Assembly (NCBI RefSeq): GCF_905475395.1
Contig: NC_058338.1
Span: 95,837,435-95,901,434 of the forward strand
Reading direction: 5' to 3'
Length of the DNA stretch: 64,000 nt
From: Chrysoperla carnea
Taxonomy: Eukaryota; Arthropoda; Insecta; Neuroptera; Chrysopidae
Below the pieces are notes generated by a model. It did not search any database. It was not told where the DNA came from and was given only the letters and a program-made list of their open reading frames with translations. Below, one piece after another: positions 21,080 through 32,188 of this stretch (its first letter is position 1; each line of letters begins with the position of its first letter). The translations under genes and the position numbers were made by a program.

Positions 21080-21353
21080 TCATAGAATATTAAGCTAGAG
21101 ATCGCGATGGCCCAAAACATGGGATATGATGAACGAGAAGACTACCAGTGAGTGTCCCTTTGTCCTTGTCATAATCATATGTACATAGATTAAGACATAG
21201 ATACTTATTATATGTATTAGTAAGTATGAGTGTATGTATAAGACAAGGACACATGGGTAGGAACTCACTGGCAGTCTTTTCTCTCATTCATCATATCGCA
21301 TCCACTTACAATCTAGCAGATCCCTCGCGTTCTCTATGTATAATATTCTATAG
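21080..21353. repeat. foldback (MITE-like) element with about 100-bp arms
   Basis: The left arm (catagaatatta...gatatgatgaacgagaag... gtccttgtc) pairs imperfectly with the right arm reversed (gacaaggacac...ctcattcatcatatcgc...taatattctatag). The loop of about 70 bp is rich in TATGTATTAGTAAG. No ORF is present. A non-autonomous DNA transposon is the likely source. Confidence 0.7.
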
Positions 21354-21963
21354 TAATGATAAACAACTATATCCATAATGGATGATAAATATGATAATGA
21401 ATTGTTCAAAAAAATTCTTTGGAAATGGCAAATAATTGAAAATAAAATTTTTTTAAATTGTAACTTTATTCTTGTTTCATTGAAACATTAAAAAATATAC
21501 AAGACAAATTTTTTATCCAATACTCTCAAAATTCATCCTAATAATAAAAATAGGATTTATTTTTCTATGATATAAAATCAATCTTTTAATGGCAGAAAAT
21601 AGTAATAAATTGAAACTCTTCTAATTTACTTGTGGCTACACATAGCGAACAAACCCATTCGTTGTAGCTACGAGTATGTCCCAAAACATATTATCAGATG
21701 GCATACATGCGACTCAGTGATCATATATACGGATCACTAGAGTTAGTGAAGTGAACAGCCATACTTAACATTACCTCTATTTTGTAGTTTACTTAAGCCA
21801 CATTTAACACATGTATTTCAAATAATAATAAAACAAATTTGCAGTAATAAATATTAATGTGTAGTTAATTTCATTAACGCAACCCCACATACTAAAAAAT
21901 CTTTCAGAAAATTGTTTTAAAAGAACTTTTCAAAAGAGAAACGAAAACGCACGACAAAAAAAA
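21354..21963. other. AT-rich spacer ending in a polypurine-like tract
   Basis: There is no gene. The last 50 bp (aaaagagaaacgaaaacg...gacaaaaaaaa) are purine-rich and sit directly before the LTR start, like a polypurine tract. The same stretch occurs inverted near 42000-42050. Confidence 0.45.
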
Positions 21964-22851
21964 TGTTCGTAAAAGATCGCGTAACGTCATAAATACGTGT
22001 TGTATAACCCATAAACAATAAAGCCCATTGTATTTAATTAACTAATTAAGCAAATCAAGCAAAATATTATCTTATCAGTTACTTATTAAGCAAAATATTA
22101 TCTTATCAAATTAATTATTATATGTGAACTACCCACACTTAAATATTGCAATGTATTTATTTATTAAGTAATTATTTATTTTAACACATAAGATAATAAA
22201 ATTATTATTCAAAATAAAAATTGTTGAAAACATAAACAATAAAAATTATTATAAATAAAAATTGTTAAAAATATAAGCAATAAAAATTATTGTCCAAAAT
22301 ATAATTATCTAAAATGTAATTCCAATAATAGACATAAAATAAGGCAGGAAATTAAGCTATCAAAATTCAATGAACAGAAATTGATAATCGTTATGACTAT
22401 TCTTCGAAATTAGAATTATTGTACGTGTATCACAGGATGTTGATAATAGTTATTACGAAACAAAATTTAAAGACAAAGGAAACCTTTGTCTAAAAACAGT
22501 ACCTCCAAACAAGCCAAAAATCACTCTTTGTCGACTCTTTAGCTTGACGCTAAGTTACGTTCAAATATTTAATTGTTAAAGTGTTCAATCTATTATTTTG
22601 TAAATAATAAAATATTCAATATAATAAAATTAATTAAAGTAAAATTTATTCAAAGTCTTATTATTTTCAACAACGCATTAAAAGTGAAGTAAATACAAAT
22701 ACAACGAAGTTGATGAAGTTATCATCAACTTTATCCAAGAAGAAACTATCAACATCAAGTGGAAGAACCATCCATTATTGACTTAGAGTCGCTCGATGTC
22801 AATTGTCGAGTGTAAATAATTCATTGACTGCTTCATCTCCGGGATATATCA
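21964..22851 (+). repeat. 5' LTR of gypsy element 3 (errantivirus-like)
   Basis: It starts TGTTCGTAAAAGATCGC after a purine tract and ends GGATATATCA, about 888 bp. Positions 22513-22851 recur at 41515-41890 with small indels. The PBS lies 13 bp downstream. The start is also found in inverted pieces near 41891-41995. Confidence 0.65.
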
Positions 22852-22864
22852 GAAACAATTTTTG

Positions 22865-22881
22865 GTGACAGCGGTGGGATA
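22865..22881 (+). promoter_or_regulatory. primer-binding site of gypsy element 3
   Basis: TGGTGACAGCGGTGGGA starts with the TGG expected opposite a tRNA CCA end and lies just after the LTR. The 3-prime LTR-related copy at 41820 also contains tggtgacagcg. Confidence 0.6.
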
Positions 22882-23750
22882 CGCAAAAGAAATTATTGGA
22901 AATCACGCAACCAATAATCAACTGCAACAAGGAATATCCACTGGATTGAGGTGAAGCCGAACAAATACATACCTGCGACGTCACTCCCCAATCACCGAAC
23001 TTCCTCCACACCCACAACTACAACTACAAGATCACATCACCCAAGTGGAACGTCAAATCCGTTGAAAGCAAACCGACCTATTGCCTATTATCAAAACAGC
23101 ATGGGAACCCAAAATTATAGGGGAAGGTCGATTTTTATGTGTTAAATTTTACACAAGCAAATTTTACATTTTAACTCCAAGTAGAGTTTATTTTGTGCAT
23201 ACATGTTTTTTTCATGTAACCCAAAAATAAAAAGGGAAAAATATTTTATTAATTATTATACGCCATAGCCTGTTATCTCAAAAGCACAGGAACCCATAAT
23301 ATAGGGAAGGTCTTTTATTACAATATACGCCAAAGCCTTTTATCTCAAAAAGCACAGGAACCCATAATAAAGCGGAGGTCTTTTATTAATTTTCTAAATA
23401 CTATATGCACATTTATTCCTCGAATCTATAATACTTAAACGAATTTATACATACGTATTTTAAAAAGAAAAATATATTTCAAGTTATTATAGTATTACAA
23501 AATATTTTTCATTTAAAAATTATTAACTAAATCTAAAATTGATTAAATTGAAAAATATCATTTTAAATAATTTCAATATAGTATTGTCTAAAAATATTAA
23601 ATAATATTCTTTTATTTGAAAGCAAAATCTTATTAAGAAATATTACAAATTATTAAAATTCTACAAATTATTTTATAAATAAAATTATTAAACAAAATTG
23701 CTTTCAAACCATATCACATACCGAAGAAAGGTCACTTAGTTTAAATAAAA
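22882..23750 (+). repeat. leader of gypsy element 3 with 60-bp tandem repeats
   Basis: This untranslated leader holds about two full tandem units (about 23262-23385) built on 'agcctgttatctcaaaagca' and 'caggaacccataat' plus 'gaaggtcttttatta', and a diverged unit near 23090-23130. The rest is AT-rich. Structured leaders before gag may carry packaging signals. Confidence 0.55.
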
Positions 23751-24740
23751 ATGGCACCACCAGTCGAAAGTACTTCAGCGATAGCTGCAACAATAGATCC
23801 AAAACAATGGATATGGATGTTATCGATGATCAAAGAATTTAATGGTAAAGATATTCAAAGTTTGGAAGAATATCTTAACAGCGTAAATACTGTGAAACAA
23901 TTAATAGGAACAGATAACGTAATGTTGAACGAAAAATTAGCTATCTGTACATACAACAAAATACCAGCAAATACAGCATTGGAATTGAGATACGAATCAC
24001 CACCAGCATGGGACACATTAACGACCAAGTTACAACAATTACATGGGGATAAGACTCATATGGACTTACGTATGGAACGGTTTGAAACCGCAAGACAACT
24101 TCCATCTGAAAATGTTACGGAATATTATACGAGATTGAAGCAATTGGGAGATAAATGCATTGTCTGCCTTAAACAGTCCACACCTGCTGCTTCCTTACCG
24201 TATGAATCCGCCATGATCAGAAGAACTTGCTTACGAAGGTTCATTTACCACAGTCAACCCGAAATCTCAAGAGTATTGCGAATTGTATCAAAAATCGAAT
24301 CATTGGAAGAAGCCTATACAAGAGCATTAGAAGAAGAATCAGCACAAAAAATTTACCAAGTCGCTTATAAGGAAAGAAATAAACCTAAGCTGTATTGTAC
24401 AAAATCCCATATGAATAATCATACATGGAAGACATGTAGACGTAAAAATTATAATAATCAACAATACAATAAAAACAATGGTACTTCGAACAATTATAAT
24501 AAAATAAACAACAATGCAAATCGAAGCAACACGAATATTCAAAATTCTGCGCCAAAGACTTGTTTGTATTGTAAAAAAGTGGGTCACACGATTGACAATT
24601 GTTTCAAAAATTTAAACAATGAAAAATACAGAAATCAAGCAGCCATTAATACTGTCATTGAAGATATGGATAATTTAAATTTGAACCAGGGAACTGTCGA
24701 GATGTCCGTCAGCCAACCCCGAATTGTAGACATCAACTAA
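23751..24740 (+). pseudogene. gag of gypsy element 3 (open frame)
   Basis: A 329-codon open frame starts MAPPVESTSAIAATIDPKQW. It has a retrotransposon-type capsid (KEFNGKDIQSLEEYLNSVN, then TARQLPSENVTEYYTRLKQL) and ends with two Cys-rich motifs. The first, CTKSHMNNHTWKTC, is knuckle-like. The second, CLYCKKVGHTIDNC, is a standard CX2CX4HX4C knuckle. An Asn-rich linker lies between them. It is full length and uninterrupted, in contrast to pol. It would assemble particles and bind RNA. Described as an old mobile copy only. Confidence 0.75.
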
Positions 24741-25263
24741 ATCCAATCGAATCTATATACCACAATCATAAAAGAGTAACCATATAGATAGAAACCCCAA
24801 ACACGGATTCTATCAAAGGCAATTTCAAATTATTAGTGGACACGGGAGCAGCAATTTCAATAATTAAACACGAAACTCTACATAACCAATGTGCACGGGA
24901 TTACCGAACACTACATCATATTAAGTTAGGAGCATTACCTTCCAACAGCAGAACATATTTACTATTGGAAAAACGTTAATATTATTAAATGGTTTAACGT
25001 ATACTCCATATATAATAACTGCTGAGGATGCGAATCTTGATTATGATGGAATTATTGGAAATGATTTTCACGATAAAATAATGCCGTGATCGACTATTAT
25101 CAAAAATTATTAATATTAAACAATAATGCCTGTTATAAATTATGTATGGACGAAATGGAACCTCACATTTATTTTACACCGACAAATCGGGTAAATGAAA
25201 TCTATAAAAGTGATAAATTGGAACACTTAAATGAAGAATTAAAAAAGAAATTTTCGAATTATT
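24741..25263 (+). pseudogene. protease region of gypsy element 3
   Basis: Frame remnants contain FKLLVDTGAAISIIKHETL near 24820-24880, the retroviral aspartic protease motif (DTGA). A further part, AEDANLDYDGIIGNDF, is the conserved C-terminal G-[NR]-D-F block. Several stops and indels break it before RT begins. Confidence 0.7.
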
Positions 25264-26060
25264 AATAAAATATAAAGAGTTACCCAAATTAAGTAATGAG
25301 GAACCAGGTCAAGCAATTGGATTTCAACACAAAATCGACACAACAGATGATCAACCCATTAAAAATAAAATATACCCATTACTAGAAGTCCACCGACAAG
25401 AAGCGGATAGGCAAATTAAAGAACTACTAGAAACGAATATTATTAGGGAAAACGAAAGCCCATACAATTGTCCAGTTTGGATTGTACCAAATAAAGAAGA
25501 TGCAAGTGGAAAAAAGAAATGGAGAATGGTTATCGATTTTAGAAAATTGAATGATAAAACTATTCCCAATAATTATCCATTGCCTAATATAAACGAAATA
25601 CTGGGAAAATTAAATGGAAACTCATACTTTACAACAATCGATTTGGCTAGTGGCTATCATCAAATTCCAATTAAAGAAAGTGACATTCATAAAACAGCAT
25701 TCTCTGTTAATGGAGAACACTACGAATTTGTACGAATGCCTTTTGGTTTGATAAACGCACCAGCAATATTCCAAACAATGATGAATAAAATATTGAAACA
25801 AGAAATAGGGAAAACATGTCTAGTTTATTTGGATGACATAATAATCTTTGGAAAAACGAAAGAAGAACACTTGAATAATATCGATCGAATATTTAAAATC
25901 ATAAAACAAAATGGATTAAAAATACAACTGAATAAATGCGAATTTTTTAAAGATAACATAGAATACCTTGGTCATACAGTCACAACGAAAGGAATTCTAC
26001 CAAATAATAAGAAAATCGAAGCTATATAAAATGCGCCTGTACCCAACAACATGAAGCAAG
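25264..26060 (+). pseudogene. reverse transcriptase of gypsy element 3
   Basis: RT starts upstream of 25526 (IYPLLEVHRQEADRQIKELL, NIIRENESPYNCPVWIVPNK) and continues in 25526-26029: MVIDFRKLNDKTIPNNYPLP, YFTTIDLASGYHQIPI (catalytic Asp), FGLINAPAIFQTMMN, CLVYLDDIIIFGKT (YLDD active site) and LNKCEFFKDNIEYLGH. A TAA ends the frame at 26027 and thumb coding (VRQFLGLAGY) continues past it. The catalytic core is intact in sequence. Confidence 0.82.
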
Positions 26061-26866
26061 TACGACAATTTCTTGGACTAGCTGGATATTAACGAAAGTT
26101 TATTAAAAATTATGCTAAACTTACAAAACCATTAACTACATTATTAATGAAAGAAAAGAAATTTGAATGGACACCAAAATGCCAGGAAGCTTTCGAAAAA
26201 GTTAAAGCAGAATTAACTACGAGTCCGATATTAATACATCCAGACTTAACCAAAGAATTCAGAATCACAACAGACGCATCAAATGAAGCTATAGGAAGAG
26301 TATTATCTCAAGAAATAGACGGAAAAGATCATCCTATCGCATTCTATTCACAAACCCTCTTAGCAGCTGAACGAAATTATACCACTACGGAAAAGGAATG
26401 TTTAGCAATCATTAAAACAATTAAACACTTCCATAAATTTTTATATGGAAAAAAAATTTTTAATTCTTACGGATCATCGCCCCTTAAGATGGCTACATAA
26501 CGTCAAGGATCCGAGCAGTAGATTAATAAGATAGAGATTAAAATTGTTGGAGTACCAGTATGAAATCAAATATAAAGAAGGAAGATTAAACACTAATGCT
26601 GATTACCTAAGTAGGATTTATTCAATAACTACGGAAAAAGAAAATTTGGAGAATTTCAATAAAATGGTAAAATTTATACCTACTAGAATCAAATGGGAAA
26701 AACAAGACATCTCTAAAGTAAAACATTTACTATTTATTACGAATAACAATCATAAAATGCGCTTGAAAAGATACCTGGAAGAAAATACTGATAAGATACC
26801 TGGAAGAAAATACTAAATAGAGAAAAGGGAACTCTGGGAGAATTAAGTATCCTACAAAATAAAAAC
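26061..26866 (+). pseudogene. RNase H of gypsy element 3
   Basis: The frame 26147-26500 has FEWTPKCQEAFEKVKAELTT, FRITTDASNEAIGRVLSQ (catalytic Asp), and NYTTTEKECLAIIKTIKHF (Glu). A frame change follows; 26544-26816 then carries YQYEIKYKEGRLNTNADYLS. The coding continues to about 26866, where a DIRS element interrupts it. The integrase reading frame resumes at 30385 on the other side. Confidence 0.78.
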
Positions 26867-27089
26867 AATTATACTTCAAAGCTCACCTTACTTTTATTAA
26901 AAATTATATTTTTTGTTGTTTTTAATAAGAATAACAACTATTGTCAACTATCAAGTATGATAGGGTAGACTAAACCACTTTCAGGACACCTTAAAAATAA
27001 AAATCAAACAAACACAATTGTTGGACATAGCACAATCTATGGATATGAATTAAAAAATTTTTTTTGTTAAATTTGGAAAATGACTGTTA

Positions 27090-27425
27090 TATTTGCGCAA
27101 CTGAGCTTTCACGAGAGGTCTGACATAGTTGAAATATTGCAAATATTGTTTATTATGGTTTAAAAATCAGTCAAAATTGTCATGAGTTATGTGGATAACG
27201 GACGTATTTACACAACTGAGCTTTCATGAGAGGTCTGACATAGTTGTATCGTAAATATTGTCTATTATAGTTTGAAATCAGTCAAACTGCCTGAAGTTAT
27301 GTGGATAATTGATGTGTTTGCACAGCTGAGCTTTCCCGAGAGGACTGACATAGCTGAAATTGTTGCAAATAACATTTATTATGGATATGGATTCATACAC
27401 GTGAGGTATGACAGAGCTGCAAAAA
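27090..27425 (+). repeat. 110-115-bp tandem repeats in the DIRS leader
   Basis: Three full units share 'ctgagctttc.cgagaggtct' and 'gacatag' plus 'gttatgtggataa'; the ctgag landmark recurs at 27101, 27216 and 27326. A degraded fourth copy reaches 27420. They lie just upstream of the gag frame. Confidence 0.75.
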
Positions 27426-27493
27426 TTTTTAATTATATTTTTTTGATCATTAATTAATGTAATCAATAAATAAGTTTCTCATTTGAAATCTAA

Positions 27494-28434
27494 ATGCTGA
27501 CTATTGCTTCAGGCGCTGGGATTTCCATGACTACCTCGTTTTCGACTAACCGTCCAGTGCTTTCGGACATTACGCAGGTGCTTAATGTCGAAACTCCAGC
27601 TAATTTACTTACGAAACCAAGTGAATTAGAAATACAAGATAAAGGATCCACAGAAATTCTTGAACATAATGCACTCAAGTTGGACGTACTAGAAATTATT
27701 GGAGAAGCTCCAGTTGTTAAACAGGCTGTGTTAAATGTGTCGTCACACATATCAACAAGGTGGTTGAACTGGCTCAAAGTAGACATGCAAAAAGGGGCTA
27801 AGGATGCCCTATTACAGAAATATCCGCGATCAGAGGATTGTTGTCTGGAAGCTCCAATTCTCAATGCTGAGATTAAGGCATGTTTACATGATCGAGCATT
27901 AAAGAAAGATAATTATTTTGCTACTACGCAAAATCTTGTTGGCTCGGCCCTATCAGCGTTAAGCGTGGTTATTGAACCATTACTTACACAAAACGGAGAA
28001 ATTAATTCAAATAAGGTGCTGGAACATTTATGGGAGGCATCACAACTTTTAATAGAAATTCACCGAAGTCAGACAGTGGCCAGAAGAGCATCTATCTTCA
28101 CAGTCTTGGAGAAGTCCGTAGTGACTACGTTGGAGAAAATTGAAACAGATTCTTTTTTATTTGGTAATAATCTTACTGAAAAAATCAAGGAATCAAAATC
28201 GGTTTAAAAAATTGGTAATGAGTTAAAAACTCAACCAAAGAAACCTGTGTATAAGAGACCTACACCCAATAATTTAAACTCGTCAGGCCCCTCAGCATAT
28301 CGTCCGACAACTCAGAGGGGCTGGAAGAGGAAATACCTACCTTCACGATTGTCGGGCCACAGTCATCGGTCGAAACAACTGCTTGCATCCACACCCAAAC
28401 AGCAGTATCCGAACAAACAAGGGAATCGCAAATA
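27494..28434 (+). CDS. DIRS-like gag
   Basis: A 237-codon frame (27494-28207) contains STRWLNWLKVDMQKGAKDAL, EAPILNAEIKACLHDRALKK and TTQNLVGSALSALSVVIEPL. 'EAPILN.EIK.' followed by 'RD..F...Q...G..L.AL' is the conserved layout of insect and vertebrate DIRS Gag proteins. A basic Pro/Arg-rich segment continues to 28434 (KKPVYKRPTPNNL...) after a single stop at 28205. It would coat the RNA. No zinc knuckle is seen, as usual for DIRS Gag. Confidence 0.65.
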
Positions 28435-28867
28435 AAGGTAAATAAAATAGCAGGCCGTGTCAAACAATGGTCTACTATTACCTCAGACAAGTTTATTCTT
28501 GATTGTATTAGTGGATATAAATTACCTTTTGTAAGAAGGGTTAGACAGGAGCAGCCTCCTTTAACGAAAAGTTGGTCCCCCTTAGAATTTCAAACAATTC
28601 AGATTGAGATAAATAGACTTATTCAATTAGGGGTTATTGAATTATGTGAGCCCGTTGATGATCAATTTTTATCAACGTTTTTTATGGTCCCAAAATCGGA
28701 CGGTTCTAATAGATTTATTATAAACTTAAAGGGTTTAAATGAGTTTTTAGACCCAGATCATTTTAAAATGGAGGATATTCGTACGGTTTGCAAACTAATT
28801 TGGGAAAATTATTTTATGGGATCAATTGATATAAAGGATGCCTACTATTTTTGATATAAGGATGCCT
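28435..28867 (+). pseudogene. DIRS reverse transcriptase, N-terminal fragment
   Basis: The frame encodes the start of a DIRS-type RT: YKLPFVRRVRQEQPPLTKSW, IEINRLIQLGVIELCE, FLSTFFMVPKSDGSNRFIIN, then NLKGLNEFL and ENYFMGSIDIKDAYYF with the first catalytic Asp. Coding then stops and jumps to the tyrosine recombinase. The RT palm with YxDD, RNase H and any methylase domain are deleted. The break lies between two copies of gatata(a)aggatgcct (28828 and 28853). Confidence 0.72.
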
Positions 28868-28869
28868 CG

Positions 28870-29778
28870 GTGGATATTTTATTAGCATCCTTATCTGAAT
28901 CAACTTTTAAACAATATAACAGTATTTTAAAAGAATGGTGGGCATTTTCACAGGAAAATAATTTTGACCCTTTTGATACTAGCCCAACTAAAGTTTTGGA
29001 ATTTTTAGCCGAGAAAGTAAAAAAAGGTGCAGCATATGGCACAATAAATTCAGCAAGAGCGGCAATCTCTTTAATTTCATCAGAAGATTTGTTAAATAAT
29101 ATGCATATATCTCGATTTCTTAAGGGGGTTTTCAAAATAAGGCCCAGTAAACCGAAATATGAGGATACTTGGGATGTAGCTCCGGTCCTAGTGAAGTTGG
29201 GTAAATATTTTCCGTTAGAAAAGTTGACCCTTCATGAACTCACAATGAAAACCATTGTATTATTAGCCCTGGGAACAGCTCATCGGGTACAGACATTCTC
29301 CTTAATCAGTCTGGATAATATTATTACAACACCTAACGGAATCAAAATAAGAATTCCGAACATTATCAAGTCGTCACGACCGGGCAATTATCAACCGTTG
29401 CTGGATCTTCCATTTTTTAGAACTAAGCCAGAACTTTGCATGGCAAGTTCTCTATTAGAATATATAAAAATAACCAAAGAAATTAGAGGCGGCGAAAAGA
29501 AATTATTTATTGGGATACGGAAGCCACATAAAGCTGTATCGTCTCAAACGTTGAGTAAATGGATAAAATCAGTTTTAGTATCGTGTGGGATTGATAAAAC
29601 ATACTCGGCACACAGTACCAGACATGCTTCAACGTCAAAGGCTTCAGATGTTGGACTAAACATTGACGTAATTAAAAGAACAGCGGGCTGGTCAAAAAGC
29701 TCGTCAGTTTTTGCAAAATTTTACCATCGTACTATTGCGGAGGAGAGTGATAAGTTTGCAATGGCAGTTTTGTTATAA
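28870..29778 (+). CDS. DIRS tyrosine recombinase
   Basis: A 302-codon frame is intact from the deletion point to TAA. It is a tyrosine recombinase: an N-terminal SAM-like core-binding region (TFKQYNSILKEWWAFSQENN) and a catalytic domain with R139 (TAHRVQTF), H248-x-x-R251 (SAHSTRHASTS), W274 (AGWSKSS) and nucleophile Y285 (FYHRTIAE). All of the R-H-R-W-Y set is visible. It would insert circular element DNA by recombination at short shared sequence, without a DDE integrase. The start codon lies beside the deletion, so the natural start may be upstream in lost sequence. Confidence 0.85.
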   Translation: MDILLASLSESTFKQYNSILKEWWAFSQENNFDPFDTSPTKVLEFLAEKVKKGAAYGTINSARAAISLISSEDLLNNMHISRFLKGVFKIRPSKPKYEDTWDVAPVLVKLGKYFPLEKLTLHELTMKTIVLLALGTAHRVQTFSLISLDNIITTPNGIKIRIPNIIKSSRPGNYQPLLDLPFFRTKPELCMASSLLEYIKITKEIRGGEKKLFIGIRKPHKAVSSQTLSKWIKSVLVSCGIDKTYSAHSTRHASTSKASDVGLNIDVIKRTAGWSKSSSVFAKFYHRTIAEESDKFAMAVLL

Positions 29779-29986
29779 CATTCAGAATAATAAATAATGA
29801 TTGTTTGGTACCGAATGTACTACATATTTTAATTGGAGTAAAATTTATTTTAAGAATAAAGTTATTTAGTTAAAAATCAAATTGATTAATTATTTAAGGA
29901 TTGGTTCAATAAACAGAGGAGACAAGAATTCAAAAAATTGTTGAACTCTAAACGGCTACAAATGTTTTCTTATACTGCAATCCTGA

Positions 29987-30069
29987 GGGTGAGCTTTGAA
30001 GTATAATTAATGATCAAACGAACTTACCTGTTCGTGATGTTCGATCATAATTATACGAGAAGCTCACCC
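29987..30069 (+). repeat. DIRS internal complementary region (circle-junction copy)
   Basis: The sequence 'gggtgagctttgaagtataa' onward to 'gagaagctcaccc', when reverse complemented, reads as the element's right end followed by its left end. The 'ctacaaatgttttcttatac' to 'gagggtgagctt' stretch at 29956-29996 is also repeated directly at 30284-30324. Confidence 0.8.
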
Positions 30070-30315
30070 GAAGAGATTGTAGTCCCTCCCAAAGTTTTAG
30101 TACCTAGATATCCCGAGGTCTGCGTTACTCTTGAATTCCTCTTCCCAATATTATCTCAAACAATTTTTTGCATCACTTTAAACGATATGATGCGCAGGAC
30201 AGGGAGTTGGTGCTGCCAGGCGAATGGTGGTAATTTTGAATTACTACTCTGAAATTGTGGACTTAGCGCGTACAATCAGTGGTACTACAAATGTTTTCTT
30301 ATACTGCAATCCTGA

Positions 30316-30384
30316 GGGTGAGCTTCTCGTATAATTATGATCGAACATCACGAACAGGTAAATTCGTTTGATCATTAATTATAC
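30316..30384 (+). repeat. DIRS right terminal repeat
   Basis: It is the inverted partner of most of 29987-30069 with one visible mismatch (aggtaaattcg versus aggtaagttcg). It ends AATTATAC directly before gypsy 3 coding resumes. Confidence 0.8.
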
Positions 30385-32160
30385 TCAAACTATTTATTTA
30401 TTGATAGTGGCAAACGAAAAAGAAGAAATAAATATACCACTACTATTTAGAGCTTTACATGTTCTAAAATATGAATATAATGTACCAGAAATCACTTGTT
30501 TTGATTTCATCACTAAAGAAAAACAGCAGAAGATGCTATTAAAATTATTTTACTACTTATTTGAAGAAAATTTTTGGATATTGAACGACACGTCTATACC
30601 AAATAAATATTTCGATAATAAATCGTCTAAAACGACATTGAAAAATAATCAAGAGATAGTAGAACTAGAAGATAGTTGCGCCGAAGAAGAAAATAGTGAC
30701 GCAACACAAAGCCAAAACAAAGATGTAATCATCGACTTAGAAAAAGAAGAAGTGAATAAACATATGAAAGAAAGAATTAAAACTGATATACTGCTAGAAT
30801 TGGAAACCACATTGTTGATACGGGTGACATGTGATTTAAATACATATAATGATAATTACTCATATTTCTCAAAACACGTAAATATTGACGAATTGAAGAA
30901 ATAAGAAGAGGAGCATTCAAAATAATGCAAAATATAAAACATCCACATCAAAAAATAATAATATATTACTTTAAAAATTACTTCGACGAAGAAGACGATT
31001 ATATAAATTTAAATAGTGATTTAAAAATATTAAATCAAATATGTAGTGAATTAAAAATTAAAACATTAAGTGTTCTTAACGAAAATAACAATCAAATAAA
31101 AGAAGCATATTCTAATAACTTAAAAGAAATCAATTTACTTTATTGTGAAGAATTAAAAATCGTCATAACTGATCCTGAGTTAAAGCGACAAATACTAAGA
31201 GAATATCACAACGACTCCACTGGCGGACACACAGGAATGAACCGTACATATATGAAAATAAGAGAAAAATATACATGGAAAAATATGAAAAGGGAAATTG
31301 AACAGTACATTCAGTCATGCCATGAATGTCAAGTAAATAAAGCCAATAACCAACCAACAAAACTACCAATGGTTATTACTTCCACGGCAAATACAATTAA
31401 CGAAATAATCGAAATGGACATATTAGGACCATTTCCGGAAACGAAAAATGAAAATCGTTATATTTTGGTTATAAGGAACAATTTAAACAAATTCACGCAA
31501 CTCTATCCTACTCCGAATAAATCAGGGGAAATCATCGCTCTGAAATATTTAAAATATTGTTTTACTTTTGGTTACCCTAACGTTATTTTAACCGATCAAG
31601 GAGGAGAATTTATATACGAAATATTAAAAGACATAAATACAATAATGCAAACAAAACATAAGATCTACACACCGTACCATCCACAAACGAATGGCTCTGT
31701 TGAAAAGATGAACCAAGTTATCAAAGAATATTTAAGAAGTTATGTTAACGAATATAAAGATAATTGGGATGAATTTGTCGATACTTGTGCTTACGCTTAC
31801 AACACTACACAATGTGTATCTACGGAAGAATACCCATATCGACTTACATTTGGAAAAACCCCAAGAGATCTAAATTTGCAACGTTATAAAACTTACGATG
31901 AATACTTAAAGAACATATTACAAAAATTAGAATTCAGCAGACAACGAGCAAAAGAAAATTTAACTAAATCGAAAGAGAAAAGCAAAGTCAAATATGACAA
32001 GAAAATTAAAACAAGCAAAATCAAAGTAGGAGATTTTGTAACAATAAACTTTAAGGGAAGACAAAGCAAACTCAATAGGCAAAACAATGGCCCGTATAAA
32101 GTATTAAAAATTACCGAAAATAATGCTACCCTACAAATATCACCAACTACAACAAAATAA
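30385..32160 (+). pseudogene. pol linker and integrase of gypsy element 3
   Basis: After the DIRS element the gypsy frame resumes (TQTIYLLIVANEKEE), stops at 30902, and restarts as a 411-codon integrase frame (30925-32160). It has the zinc-binding H..H (HNDSTGGHTGMNRTY) and C..C (CHECQVNK), core MDILGPFPE (first Asp), LTDQGGEF (second Asp) and HPQTNGSVEKMN with catalytic Glu, then the C-terminal VGDFVTINFKGRQSKLNRQN with a GPY-like block. This integrase is full length and uninterrupted. The errantivirus-like layout fits the env-like gene that follows. Confidence 0.82.
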
Positions 32161-32188
32161 TACCATTTAAATTTACTCAGAAAATATA

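Larger units (their letters stand above)
26867..30384 (+). mobile_element. DIRS-like tyrosine-recombinase retrotransposon (internally deleted) inside gypsy 3
   Basis: This 3.5-kb element lies inside gypsy 3 pol. It carries a DIRS-type gag frame, an RT fragment, and a tyrosine recombinase with R-H-R-Y residues, but no integrase. Its termini are inverted with respect to an internal repeat: 29987-30069, reverse complemented, equals the right end (30316-30384) joined to the left end (about 26875-26889). That is the DIRS circle-junction (internal complementary region) signature. The 9-bp word AATTATACT is present at both edges. Gypsy coding resumes in frame after it. Confidence 0.85.

Noticed and set aside
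26940-27480. Tandem repeats near the DIRS leader as a CRISPR-like array
   Set aside because: Units are 110-115 bp with no spacer structure, in an insect mobile element.
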